A DNA stretch of 64,000 nucleotides from an uncultured beta proteobacterium (GCA_903886275.1 CAISLN010000081.1:19270-83269), one strand, 5' to 3'; positions 25,880-36,665 are shown, numbered from the stretch's first letter. Notes: generated by a model not told the origin, from the sequence alone. Program-made: numbers and translations.

Positions 25880-26566
25880 TCAAGTCTCATTGCGTTTGCC
25901 GCGCCAGGAAAAATAGCTGCGGTAAAGCGCCACGCTCAGCACCATACCCCAGGTCATGCCGACAAACATGCCGCCCAGCATGGCGGTGATAGACGCAGCG
26001 CCATAGGCCAGTTGCAAGCGCACCAACCAGACCGCACCCAGGGTCATGCCCAGCAGCATCCAACCCGAGCACATCAAATTTTGCAGCAGCAGCGAGCACA
26101 GGTAGCGCCCACAGTGCGAGCGCAGCATGCGCAAACCAGGAATGGCCAACAGCCCCCCTGCCAGCATGCCCAGATGCATGCCCGGCAGGTACTGCATATG
26201 CAGCAGCAAACTCTGCCACAGGGTGAGTGCAGCCGACTGCGAACACAGGCTGTCGAGTTGCGCCGGACCCGCGCCCGCCCAGTCATAGCCAAAGCCCAGC
26301 AACATGCCACCGAACCCCAGCGACAGCATCACATGGGGCGGAGACAGGCCGGCACGCTGGGGACGCACCCAGCTCAGCGCCATGCAACCCAGCGCCACCG
26401 CCAGCAGCGACAGCAGGATGCTGAGCCAGCGCAGATCTGCATCCAGCCGGACCGAATGGCGGTCGGTGGACCACAGGGTAAATCCCACCAGACACAGCAG
26501 CAAGGTCGGCGTGATGCCGGCCGAACCAATACTGCGAGCCAGCAAGTTGGGCGGAGCAGCGATCAA
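25880..26566 (-). CDS. multi-pass membrane protein of unknown function
   Basis: A 228-residue protein with about six membrane segments, for example TPTLLLCLVGFTLW near the start, LSILLSLLAVALGCMALSWV, VMLSLGFGGMLLGFGYDW, MHLGMLAGGLLAIPGL, MLLGMTLGAVWLV and MLGGMFVGMTWGMVLSVAL. It is rich in His, Met and Cys near the membrane faces (LLHMQYLPGMHLGM), which would suit metal handling, but this is speculative. I do not recognise the family. It precedes xdhC in the same transcript and is divergent from the RcoM-like regulator, so it may belong to the CO dehydrogenase programme, for instance in copper supply. Confidence 0.65.
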   Translation of the reverse strand: MIAAPPNLLARSIGSAGITPTLLLCLVGFTLWSTDRHSVRLDADLRWLSILLSLLAVALGCMALSWVRPQRAGLSPPHVMLSLGFGGMLLGFGYDWAGAGPAQLDSLCSQSAALTLWQSLLLHMQYLPGMHLGMLAGGLLAIPGLRMLRSHCGRYLCSLLLQNLMCSGWMLLGMTLGAVWLVRLQLAYGAASITAMLGGMFVGMTWGMVLSVALYRSYFSWRGKRNET

Positions 26567-26798
26567 TGGGAGGCCCTCACAAACGATTCAATGGAGTGCA
26601 GCCGAGGGTTAACCCGGTGCCATTTCGGGGCCTGACGAATGTCGCGCCCTTGAGGGAGCAGAAGTCTATGCGGATTTGCATTTTTGTGTGGCGGCGTGAA
26701 TGAATCGCGCACCGCTGCGCATGAGTAACCGTTGCACGGCATGAAGCAAGGCGCGCGTCGGGTTCAAATGCGAGCACAAAAATACGGAGAGACATTTC

Positions 26799-27608
26799 AT
26801 GAGACCCTGCCTGCATGCACAGGACGCCAACGCACAGTCGGCTTCCAACCCCAATTCCTGGTTGTATTTGTTGGAGCGCTTTGATGTGGGCGTGGTCAAC
26901 TTGGACAGCCAGTTGCACGTGATTGGCATGAACGATTACGCGCGGCGCAGTCTGCCCGTGAACGACAAACTGCCCTTTGGCAAGATCGTCACCGACTTCC
27001 ATCCCGAGGCCGCCAAGCCCAAGGTGAAGTTCCTGCTGGGCCAGGCCGAATGTCCGGTGAACAACGCACCGCCCATGGCCATGATGATCAATATTCCGGA
27101 GCGGGTGCTGCTGATCAAGGTATCCAAAATTTCCGACATGCAGGGCCAGACTACCGGGTATACCCTGGTTTTTTATGACATCACCGAAGTGGTCAGCAAG
27201 GACGCAGAGGGCCTCGCCCCGGCCGAGAGCGCGGGCCCACAGGCCAAGCGCCAGTTGCGCAAGATTCCCACCATCAAACAAAACCGCGTGCTGCTGGTGG
27301 ATGTATCGAACGTTTCCTTTGTGCGCTCGGAGGGGCATTACACCTGGGTCCACACATCGCAGGGCGGACAGTTCTGCAACATCACCATAGGCGACCTGGA
27401 GAGCCGGCTAGACCCCAACCTGTTCTTGCGCGTGCACCGCAGCTACATCGTCAACCTGAGCCTGGTGGACGAGATCGTGCGCGATGACGGGCGCATGACG
27501 CTGCGCATGATGGGCTCCACCCCGGTGGAGATCCCCGTGTCCCGCTCCAGCGCAGCGCGCCTGATGGAGCATCTGGGTTTGAGCGATACGGCGCTGGCCA
27601 AGGCCTGA
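26799..27608 (+). CDS. rcoM: PAS-LytTR regulator, RcoM-like CO sensor
   Basis: A 269-residue protein with an N-terminal PAS domain (about 20-135) and a C-terminal LytTR DNA-binding domain (about 160-262, with VSFVRSEGHYTWVHTS and FLRVHRSYIVNLSLVDEI). This is the architecture of RcoM, the heme-containing CO-sensing activator that controls cox genes in Burkholderia. Known RcoM proteins use a His, a Cys and a Met as heme ligands. Candidate equivalents are His68, Cys85 and Met95 in HPEAAKPKVKFLLGQAEC followed by PMAMM. The start has GGAGAG seven bases upstream. It lies 134 bases before coxM on the same strand, which strongly supports control of CO oxidation. Confidence 0.85.
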   Translation: MRPCLHAQDANAQSASNPNSWLYLLERFDVGVVNLDSQLHVIGMNDYARRSLPVNDKLPFGKIVTDFHPEAAKPKVKFLLGQAECPVNNAPPMAMMINIPERVLLIKVSKISDMQGQTTGYTLVFYDITEVVSKDAEGLAPAESAGPQAKRQLRKIPTIKQNRVLLVDVSNVSFVRSEGHYTWVHTSQGGQFCNITIGDLESRLDPNLFLRVHRSYIVNLSLVDEIVRDDGRMTLRMMGSTPVEIPVSRSSAARLMEHLGLSDTALAKA

Positions 27609-27660
27609 GGTTTTTGCTTCGTGCGCCATGACTGCCATTCATGCGCCGCAAAAGCCGTTG

Positions 27661-27697
27661 ATTGGATAGCGCACCTATTGGATAGGTCGGCCGATAG
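27661..27697 (+). promoter_or_regulatory. direct repeats upstream of coxM, candidate RcoM site
   Basis: ATTGGATAG occurs at 27661-27669 and 27677-27685 (16-base period), with a further GATAG at 27693-27697. LytTR regulators bind direct repeats, and the RcoM-like gene is immediately upstream. The site is about 50-80 bases before the coxM start. The repeats are visible; binding is inference. Confidence 0.45.
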
Positions 27698-27742
27698 AGT
27701 GGGCGGTCTTGCATAGCCAAGCACCTATAAAAGGAGACAGAA

Positions 27743-28606
27743 GTGATTCCACCCGCTTTCGATTACCACGCGCCGCATACGGTTGCCGAAGCCATTGCGC
27801 TGCTTTCGTCCATAGGCGATGAAGCCAAGTTGCTGGCCGGGGGCCACAGCCTGCTGCCGATGATGAAGCTGCGCTTTGCGCAACCCGGCGTGCTCATAGA
27901 CATCAACCGCATTCCCGAGCTGCGCGGCATCACCGAGGAAGGTGGCGTAATCCGCATAGGTGCCATGACCAGCGAAAGCGAACTCATAGACTCGGCCCTG
28001 CTCAAAGAAAAGCTGCCCCTGCTAGGCGAAGCGGCCAAGCAAATTGCCGACCCACAGGTGCGCAACCGCGGCACCATTGGCGGCGACATTGCGCATGGCG
28101 ACCCCGGCAACGACCACCCCGCCATTGCCATGGCGCTGGACGCCAGCTTTGTGCTGCAGGGCCCGAACGGCGAGCGCCAAGTGAAAGCGGTGGACTTCTT
28201 CCACGGCACCTATATGACGGCCTTGGCCGAGGACGAAATCCTCACCGCCATTTTGATTGCACCGTTTGCTGCCGGCACCGGCAGCGCCTACCAAAAGCTC
28301 AAGCGCAAAACCGGCGACTGGGCCACGGCCGGTGCCGCCGTGGTGCTGCGCATGGCAGGCGGCGTGGTGACACACGCCAGCATTGGCCTGACCAATGTGG
28401 CGCCCACCGCACTGCGTGCCCGCGAGGCCGAGGCCGCGCTGATCGGCCAGCCCATCAATGCCGCATCTCTTGAGGCCGCAGCCCAGGCCGTGCGCGCCAT
28501 CTGCGACCCCGCAGAAGACCTGCGTGGTGACGCCGAATACAAAACCGCCATGGCCGCCGAAATGACCAAGCGCGCCATCTCTGCCGCTGCTGCACGTTGC
28601 AGCTAA
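27743..28606 (+). CDS. coxM: aerobic carbon monoxide dehydrogenase, FAD subunit
   Basis: A 287-residue FAD-binding subunit of the molybdenum hydroxylase type. The two FAD motifs are [14 protein letters not shown] near residue 30 and [14 protein letters not shown] near residue 110. In CO dehydrogenase CoxM receives electrons from the CoxS iron-sulfur clusters. Translation starts at a GTG with AAAGGAGA just upstream. It is the first gene of coxM-coxS-coxL, the order of form I CO dehydrogenase operons (M-S-L). Confidence 0.93.
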   Translation: MIPPAFDYHAPHTVAEAIALLSSIGDEAKLLAGGHSLLPMMKLRFAQPGVLIDINRIPELRGITEEGGVIRIGAMTSESELIDSALLKEKLPLLGEAAKQIADPQVRNRGTIGGDIAHGDPGNDHPAIAMALDASFVLQGPNGERQVKAVDFFHGTYMTALAEDEILTAILIAPFAAGTGSAYQKLKRKTGDWATAGAAVVLRMAGGVVTHASIGLTNVAPTALRAREAEAALIGQPINAASLEAAAQAVRAICDPAEDLRGDAEYKTAMAAEMTKRAISAAAARCS

Positions 28607-28635
28607 GCCTTACCCACCCCTACGGAGATACCAGC

Positions 28636-29127
28636 ATGAGCAAAAAAATGGTCACCATGACCCTCAATGGCAAGAGCGTGGAAGAGGCGGTGGAGCCGCG
28701 CACGCTGCTGATTCATTTCCTGCGCGAAAAGATGTGTCTGACCGGCGCCCACATCGGCTGCGAAACCAGCCACTGCGGCGCCTGCACCGTGGACATTGAC
28801 GGCCAGTCCGTCAAGTCCTGCACCCACCTCACCGTGCAGTGCGAAGGCAGCGACATCAAGACCGTAGAAGGCATGGCCAACGCCGGCGCCCTGCACGCCA
28901 TCCAGGACGCCTTCTACAAGGAACACGGCCTGCAATGCGGCTTCTGCACCCCCGGCATGCTGATGCGCGCCTACCGCTTTTTGCAGGACAACCCCAACCC
29001 CACGGCCGAGGAAGTGCGCCACGGTATGTCGGGCAACCTGTGCCGCTGCACCGGTTACCAGAACATCATCAAGGCGGTGTTGCATGCCGCCAAGACCATC
29101 CAACAACAAAGCGCGGTGGCCGCGTAA
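28636..29127 (+). CDS. coxS: aerobic carbon monoxide dehydrogenase, iron-sulfur subunit
   Basis: A 163-residue subunit with both 2Fe-2S sites: plant-type Cys42, Cys47, Cys50 and Cys62 ([10 protein letters not shown] and SC), and the second cluster Cys101, Cys104, Cys136 and Cys138 ([10 protein letters not shown] and LCRCTGYQN). It transfers electrons from the Mo-Cu centre of CoxL to FAD in CoxM. The ATG at 28636 lies 29 bases after the coxM stop. An open frame upstream of it overlaps coxM and is not conserved. Confidence 0.95.
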   Translation: MSKKMVTMTLNGKSVEEAVEPRTLLIHFLREKMCLTGAHIGCETSHCGACTVDIDGQSVKSCTHLTVQCEGSDIKTVEGMANAGALHAIQDAFYKEHGLQCGFCTPGMLMRAYRFLQDNPNPTAEEVRHGMSGNLCRCTGYQNIIKAVLHAAKTIQQQSAVAA

Positions 29128-29156
29128 GCGGCACAGCCTCCAGAGGAGACCAGCAC

Positions 29157-31559
<2,403 letters not shown>

Positions 31560-31567
31560 TTTTTCCT

Positions 31568-31598
31568 GGGGCATGCGCTGCGGTGCATGCCCCCTTTT
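31568..31598 (+). terminator. hairpin with T run between coxL and coxG
   Basis: GGGGCATGC (31568-31576) pairs perfectly with GCATGCCCC (31585-31593) across an eight-base loop and is followed by C and TTTT. It lies between the coxL stop and the coxG start and would act as a partial terminator or an RNA-stability element. Confidence 0.6.
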
Positions 31599-31616
31599 GG
31601 TTTGCAAGGATTTGAT

Positions 31617-32276
31617 ATGGAAGTTGTTCTCGACAAGACCTACCCGGTGGCCGCCGGAGTGGATGCCGCCTGGGTGATCCTGGCCAATATGCACGAGCTC
31701 GCCACCTGCATGCCGGGCGCGCAGATTACCGAAGACATTGACGCCACGCACTTCAAGGGCGCGGTCAAGGTCAAGGTCGGCCCGGCCGTGGCGGCCTTTG
31801 CCGGCACCATCGAAATTTTGGCGCTGGACCCGGCTACCCGCACGCTCAAGATGATGGGCAAGGGGGCCGACAAGGGCGGCTCTTCAGCCTCCATGGCGTT
31901 GACTGCGAATCTGGTGGAGGCCGAGAACGGCATGAGCAGCCTGGTGGGCCATGCCGAGGTCATCGTCAACGGCAAGTTCGCGCAGTTTGGCGGGCGCATG
32001 ATGACCTCGGTGTCCGACATGATCCTGCTGCAGTTCGCCGATGTGTTCTCGCAAAAGGCGGCGGTGCAACAGGCGGCCATGGCGCCGGTGGAAGTGGTGT
32101 CAGTGGCGTCCGATGCGGCTGCAGATGCAGCGCCTGCTGTCGCAAGCGCTGCCGCACCGCAGGCCGCACGCGCAACACCCGTCGCACCCATAGTCGCCAA
32201 GGAATTCAATGCCCTGGCCTTTGCCTGGCTGATGCTCAAGAATTTCTTTGCTGGCCTGTTTGGCCGCAAGGCCTGA
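31617..32276 (+). CDS. coxG: CoxG-like SRPBCC membrane-anchoring protein
   Basis: A 219-residue protein. The first about 150 residues are a CoxG/SRPBCC domain (YPVAAGVDAAWVILANM, CMPGAQITE, FKGAVKVKVGPAVAAFAG). A low-complexity Ala/Val/Pro linker follows. The last about 20 residues are a hydrophobic amphipathic tail (AFAWLMLKNFFAGLFGRK). CoxG is known to recruit CO dehydrogenase to the cytoplasmic membrane, and the tail fits that role. The ATG at 31617 follows an AAGGA sequence. It lies 57 bases after coxL, with a hairpin between. Confidence 0.9.
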   Translation: MEVVLDKTYPVAAGVDAAWVILANMHELATCMPGAQITEDIDATHFKGAVKVKVGPAVAAFAGTIEILALDPATRTLKMMGKGADKGGSSASMALTANLVEAENGMSSLVGHAEVIVNGKFAQFGGRMMTSVSDMILLQFADVFSQKAAVQQAAMAPVEVVSVASDAAADAAPAVASAAAPQAARATPVAPIVAKEFNALAFAWLMLKNFFAGLFGRKA

Positions 32277-32289
32277 GTCCGGACGCGCC

Positions 32290-33246
32290 ATGGTTGAACC
32301 GCAAGCGCTGAGACCCGAGACCAGCAGTGCGCCGCAAACGCCAGAGGGCCTGCGCGAGCAGCTCTTCAGGGCCGGCTACATCGCCGACGAAGACCTGGCC
32401 AGCCTGGTCTGGATGGGCCTGGCGCTGGAGCGTCCGCTGCTGCTCGAAGGCGAGGCCGGCGTCGGCAAGACGGCCATTGCCGCTGCCTGCGCCCGCGCCC
32501 TGAACCGCCCGCTGCTGCGCCTGCAATGCTACGAAGGGCTGGACCTGGGCCAGGCCGTCTACGAATGGAACTACAGCCGCCAGTTGCTGGAGATCCGCCT
32601 GGCCGAGGCCGGTCAGGGTGACAGCGCCGCGCTGCGCGACAACCTTTTTTCCGAGGCCTTTTTGCTGCAGCGTCCGTTGCTCCAGGCGATCCGTTGCGAG
32701 CAGCCCTGCGTGCTGCTGATCGACGAGATCGACCGGGCCGACGAGGCCTTTGAGGCCTTTCTGCTGGAGATGCTGTCCGAGTACCAGGTCACCGTGCCCG
32801 AGCTCGGCACGCTGCAGGCACGCAGCAAACCGCTGGTGGTGCTCACCAGCAATGGCACGCGCGACCTGTCGGACGCGCTGCGCCGGCGCTGCCTGTTCCA
32901 TTACCTGGACTTCCCCACGCTGGCACGCGAGACGCAAATTGTGCGCAGCCTGGTGCCCGAGGCGGCCAGCCGGCTGGTGGAAGAGGCGGTGGCCTTTGTG
33001 CAGCGCCTGCGCAAGCAGGACCTGGAAAAAAAACCCGGTGTGGCCGAGACGCTGGACTGGGTACGCGTGCTGTTCAAGCTCGGTCACAACGGCCTGCCGG
33101 TGGACCCGCAGTTGCTCTTGCCGTCGCTTGCGGCCCTGCTCAAGACCCGCACCGACCGCTGGCAGGTGACCTCCGACACCGTGGCCAAGCTGCAGAGTGG
33201 CCCGCGCATTGCGCAGGATGTCGGTGTGGCCGGGGCCATGAAGTAA
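32290..33246 (+). CDS. coxD: CoxD MoxR-type AAA+ ATPase
   Basis: A 318-residue AAA+ ATPase of the MoxR family. Walker A is GEAGVGKTA, Walker B LLIDEIDRAD, and the sensor region VVLTSNGTRDLSDALRRRC. CoxD is required to build the copper-sulfur part of the CoxL active site in Oligotropha. The ATG at 32290 lies 13 bases after coxG. An earlier ATG at 32248 inside coxG would add 14 unconserved residues. It is followed by its usual VWA partner CoxE. Confidence 0.92.
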   Translation: MVEPQALRPETSSAPQTPEGLREQLFRAGYIADEDLASLVWMGLALERPLLLEGEAGVGKTAIAAACARALNRPLLRLQCYEGLDLGQAVYEWNYSRQLLEIRLAEAGQGDSAALRDNLFSEAFLLQRPLLQAIRCEQPCVLLIDEIDRADEAFEAFLLEMLSEYQVTVPELGTLQARSKPLVVLTSNGTRDLSDALRRRCLFHYLDFPTLARETQIVRSLVPEAASRLVEEAVAFVQRLRKQDLEKKPGVAETLDWVRVLFKLGHNGLPVDPQLLLPSLAALLKTRTDRWQVTSDTVAKLQSGPRIAQDVGVAGAMK

Positions 33247-33267
33247 AGACGTTTGAGGGTGAGCACC

Positions 33268-34443
33268 ATGGAGCAGACCAGCGTCCCGGCGGCCACCGAC
33301 CCGCGTGAGCAGCTCGGTGCATTTGCGCATTACCTGCGCGGCCACGGCTTTGCTCTGGGCTATGCCGAGGTGGAGTTGATGGCGCGCGCCGCCGCTGCCC
33401 TGCCAGCTCAGCAATGGCCGCGTCTGGAGGCTCTGTGGCGTTCCATCGCTTCTGGCAGCCAGACCCAATGGACGCGCTATACCGCGCTGCACCAGGCCTT
33501 CTGGTTTCCCCACAAGGTGCGCGCCAGCACACGCAGCTCGGGCCTGACGCAAAAGTCCCGCTCGCTGGCCGAGGTGGTGGCGCAAATGCACAAGGACATG
33601 GCCAGCACGCCACCGGGTGCGGCCAAGCCCACCATCGGCGTGGCGGACCAGGCTGGCTCCGGTGCTGTGGATGCGCCCGACGCGTCCCCCAAGGCCCAGG
33701 GTGGCGCCAGCCGCTTAAGCCCGCAAGACAGCCGCGATTTTGCCGACTGGTTGCCCGGCGACATGGACCGCTTTGAGCCACTGGTGGAGGCCTTCAAGCG
33801 TCGCCTGCGCGCCAAGCTGATGCGCCGCCTGCAAGACCACCCCGAGCGCGGTGCCATCCATTTGCGCCGCTCGCTGCGCCAGGCGCTTTCCACCGGTGGC
33901 GAGCTGGTGCAACTGCACCATGTGCGGCGCAAGCGGCGCCTGCCCAAAGTGGTGGTGCTGGTGGATGTGAGCCGCTCCATGGAGACCCACGCCCAGTTCT
34001 TTTTGCGCCTGGGCCGCGCCCTGGTCGAGGTGATGGACGCGCGCGCCTTTGTGTTTCACACCCGCTTGGCCGAGGTGACGCCGCTGATGCGCACGCGCAG
34101 CAAGCGCCTGCAAGAAAAGGTGCACGCGGTGAGCTTTGGTTTTGGCGGCGGCACGCGCATTGCACATTGCCTGGGCGAGGCGCTCGATGTGCACCTGGGC
34201 CGGTCGCTCAAAAGCGGCGACATCTTCATGGTGCTCAGCGACGGCTACGACACCGACGCCCCCGAAGACTTATGCGCGGTGCTGGCAAGGGTGAAGGCGA
34301 GGGGCGCGCGCATCTGCTGGCTGCACCCCACAGTGGAGCGGCCGCAGTCCGAAGCCATGCGCCTGGCCGCACCGCATGTGACGCACTTCATGCCGGTGCA
34401 CAACCTGGCCAGCCTGTCACGTCTGCCGGAACTCCTGGCTTGA
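33268..34443 (+). CDS. coxE: CoxE VWA-domain protein
   Basis: A 391-residue protein with a C-terminal von Willebrand A domain. The metal-ion site DVSRSM (DxSxS) is in VVVLVDVSRSMETH near residue 235, and FGGGTRIAHCL and VLSDGYDT follow. CoxE works with the MoxR ATPase CoxD in maturing the Mo-Cu site. The start at 33268 is an ATG preceded by a GGTGAG sequence; in-frame GTG and TTG codons at 33259 and 33253 are alternatives. It begins 21 bases after coxD. Confidence 0.9.
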   Translation: MEQTSVPAATDPREQLGAFAHYLRGHGFALGYAEVELMARAAAALPAQQWPRLEALWRSIASGSQTQWTRYTALHQAFWFPHKVRASTRSSGLTQKSRSLAEVVAQMHKDMASTPPGAAKPTIGVADQAGSGAVDAPDASPKAQGGASRLSPQDSRDFADWLPGDMDRFEPLVEAFKRRLRAKLMRRLQDHPERGAIHLRRSLRQALSTGGELVQLHHVRRKRRLPKVVVLVDVSRSMETHAQFFLRLGRALVEVMDARAFVFHTRLAEVTPLMRTRSKRLQEKVHAVSFGFGGGTRIAHCLGEALDVHLGRSLKSGDIFMVLSDGYDTDAPEDLCAVLARVKARGARICWLHPTVERPQSEAMRLAAPHVTHFMPVHNLASLSRLPELLA

Positions 34444-34444
34444 C

Positions 34445-34491
34445 CGTCATGCCCGCCTACCCTCGTCATGCCCGCGCAGGCGGGAACCCAG
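34445..34491. repeat. REP-like element between coxE and mocA
   Basis: CGTCATGCCCGC occurs at 34445-34456 and again at 34464-34475, where it continues as GCAGGCGGGAACCCAG. The full unit contains CCCGC/GCGGG arms and resembles the widespread CGTCATTCCCGC family of intergenic palindromes of Gram-negative bacteria. Confidence 0.65.
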
Positions 34492-34523
34492 CACCACCAC
34501 ACAACAATTTTTGGAGAACGTTT

Positions 34524-35213
34524 ATGGGATGTCAGTTCAAACAGGGCGGCGGTTTGTATGCCCGTCTGCGTGTCGGCGCCTTGCTGCTGGCCGCCGGCGA
34601 AGGCCAGCGCATGGGCGGTGTCGCCAAGTCGCTGATCCGCTTGCAAGGCGTGCCGCTGATCAACCGCCAACTGATTGCACTCAGCGGCGCCGGTGTCGAT
34701 GAGGTGGTGGTGGTGACCGGCCACGCGCGCGATGCGGTGGAGGCAGCGGTGGCGGGATTCCCGGTCACGCTGGCGCACAACGCCAACTACAAGGACGGGC
34801 AACAGGGCTCGGTGCGCGTAGGGCTGGAACAGTTGGGTGCCAAATGCGACGCGGTGCTGGTGCTGCTGGCGGATCAGCCGCTCATAGGCGCGGCCGATCT
34901 CACCGAGCTGATAGCCGCCTTCAAGAAGCGCGGCCAGGGCCATGTGCTGGTGCCCATGGTGCAGGGCCAGCGCGGCAACCCCATCGTGATGGACGAGGTG
35001 GCGCGCGCGCAAATACAGGCCAGCGGCACCAACCTGGCCTGCCGCCACCTGATCGATCGCAACCCGGAACTGGTGTGCCTGTTTGAGACCACCAACACCC
35101 GCTTTGTCACCGACCTCGATACGCCAGAAGATATGGCGGCGCTGGCCCTGCGCACCGGTTGGAAGCTGGAACTGCCGCAGGCTGAACTGACGCAGGCCGG
35201 GGCTGTGGCGTGA
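34524..35213 (+). CDS. mocA: MocA-like molybdenum cofactor cytidylyltransferase
   Basis: A 229-residue nucleotidyltransferase of the MobA/MocA group. It has LLLAAGEGQRMGGVAKSLI near residues 20-38 (the LAAGxSxRMG-type loop), VVVVTGHARDAVE, LVLLADQPLI (metal-binding DQP) and GQRGNPIVMDE. MocA makes molybdopterin cytosine dinucleotide, the cofactor form used by CO dehydrogenase. Its last bases overlap the next gene start in GTGA. The ATG follows TTGGAGAA. An upstream extension of the frame lies in coxE and is rejected. Confidence 0.88.
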   Translation: MGCQFKQGGGLYARLRVGALLLAAGEGQRMGGVAKSLIRLQGVPLINRQLIALSGAGVDEVVVVTGHARDAVEAAVAGFPVTLAHNANYKDGQQGSVRVGLEQLGAKCDAVLVLLADQPLIGAADLTELIAAFKKRGQGHVLVPMVQGQRGNPIVMDEVARAQIQASGTNLACRHLIDRNPELVCLFETTNTRFVTDLDTPEDMAALALRTGWKLELPQAELTQAGAVA

Positions 35214-35935
35214 GCGCCGCCACACCAAGCTCCAGCATCGCCACTGCCACCACCGGCCTGCTGCAGGCGCATTGGCCGGTGCCCATGGCCACGCACCGCT
35301 TTGCGCAGGCGGCCGATGTCAACGCGGTATTGGCCCGCGTCTTCACGCTGATGCGCGCCACCGACCCAAACCACAAGAGCGACAACCGCTTTTACGCCAG
35401 CAGCGACGACCTGTTGCAGCGCGTGGAGTTGCCGGAGTTTTCCGCCCTGATCTCCTTCATTGCACAGGCTCTGCAAAGCACGGTGAAGCAGGCCAATGCC
35501 GGCGTCTGGCCGCAGGGCCGCCACGGCCTGCAACTCGAACTCACCGGGGTCTGGTTCCAGATCCAGAACGGCGCCGCCTTTCATGACCTCCACAGCCACG
35601 GCAACTGCTCCTGGTCGGGCGTGTACTACCTGCAGATCGATCCAATGGAGGAGCGCGTGCAGCATGCGGACTTGGGCGCGCTCAACGGCGCCACGCGCTT
35701 TTACAGCCCCATGCATCCGCTCTTGGGCGGCGCCTACATGGACATGGGAAACACCTGGCTGCAGCAGGCCACGCTGGATGTGAGCCCGGCCGAGGGCGAG
35801 CTGGTTCTGTTTCCGGCGTTTTTGCAGCACAAGGCCATGCCCTATAGCGGCACCAAGGACCGCATCGTTGTGTCCTTCAACGCACAGATACACGGTGCCG
35901 GCGGCGACCGGGTGTTTGGCTATGCGGCCAAGTAA
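35210..35935 (+). CDS. putative 2OG-Fe(II) oxygenase-like protein
   Basis: A 241-residue protein resembling the 2OG-FeII_Oxy_5 (PF13759) family. The metal site would be in FHDLHSHGNCSWSGVYYLQ (about residues 124-142), and the C-terminal strand pair is GELVLFPAFLQHKAMPY followed by DRIVVSFNAQI, with His and Arg in the expected order. The first ligand pair reads HxH rather than HxD, as is common in that family. The substrate is unknown. It starts at a GTG overlapping the mocA stop, so it is translationally coupled to the cox cluster, yet it is not a standard cox gene. Confidence 0.7.
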   Translation: MSAATPSSSIATATTGLLQAHWPVPMATHRFAQAADVNAVLARVFTLMRATDPNHKSDNRFYASSDDLLQRVELPEFSALISFIAQALQSTVKQANAGVWPQGRHGLQLELTGVWFQIQNGAAFHDLHSHGNCSWSGVYYLQIDPMEERVQHADLGALNGATRFYSPMHPLLGGAYMDMGNTWLQQATLDVSPAEGELVLFPAFLQHKAMPYSGTKDRIVVSFNAQIHGAGGDRVFGYAAK

Positions 35936-36081
35936 GGCAATGGTAGCGAGGCCAGCCCTTGCAGGCTGATGTGCACCCAAGCACACCTGAGCGCAGCCCT
36001 TGTGACAAGAAATGTGACGACTTCATTTTCTTCTCCAACGCCATGTTCTGGTGTGTAATCTTGTGCAAATAAGGCGTACCG

Positions 36082-36627
36082 ATGGACCGCAAATACACAC
36101 ACAAGCATGGGGGGACTGCGCTTGCACTTTCCTACCGCAGGGCAGGTATTCTTGACGCTGTGGTGATTTTTCAGCTGATTCAAGAGGGAGCAGAGGCCGG
36201 GTCGTTTTCTGACGCGTTCATTCAACGCACCGGAAGCGTCCAATTGCTGGTCTACATTTTGCGCAGTGTGGCGCGGCAACGCTTTCAATCCCACAAGGCC
36301 AAGGCACCATTTGAATGGCTGATCATTTCCAAGGCCGATGGAGAAGAGGTCGGCTTCTTAAAGCTCAGCAAGGGCCTTGGCGCCAGCAAGGACAGCAACC
36401 TTGAACTGATTGCCATCTACCCCGAGCACCGCAACCAAGGCATAGGCAATGCGGTCTTGGACCACCTGCATGCGCAGGTTCCCATGGGCGGCCAACTCTA
36501 CGTTCACTGCACCAAATTCGCCAGAGCCATGCAGCACATTTTGAAAAGGCGCGGCCTTAAGCGCAACGTGAAGTTTGGCGTGCCCAACCTGGAAGAGTAC
36601 CAATCCCATTGCGCCAAACCGCCTTGA
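36082..36627 (+). CDS. GNAT-family N-acetyltransferase
   Basis: A 181-residue protein with the GNAT acetyl-CoA signature LELIAIYPEHRNQGIGNAVLDHL, quoted in part as IYPEHRNQGIG at about residues 111-121 (R/Q-x-x-G-x-G loop), and a C-terminal LYVHCTKFARAMQHILKRRG. The acceptor substrate is not predictable. The N-terminal about 55 residues (ILDAVVIFQLIQEGAEAGSF) also fit the fold. It stands alone, with about 145 bases upstream and a convergent penicillin-binding protein gene downstream. Confidence 0.8.
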   Translation: MDRKYTHKHGGTALALSYRRAGILDAVVIFQLIQEGAEAGSFSDAFIQRTGSVQLLVYILRSVARQRFQSHKAKAPFEWLIISKADGEEVGFLKLSKGLGASKDSNLELIAIYPEHRNQGIGNAVLDHLHAQVPMGGQLYVHCTKFARAMQHILKRRGLKRNVKFGVPNLEEYQSHCAKPP

Positions 36628-36665
36628 GGCGCAGCGCTTCACGCCGACCTGAGCTGCCCTGCCCG

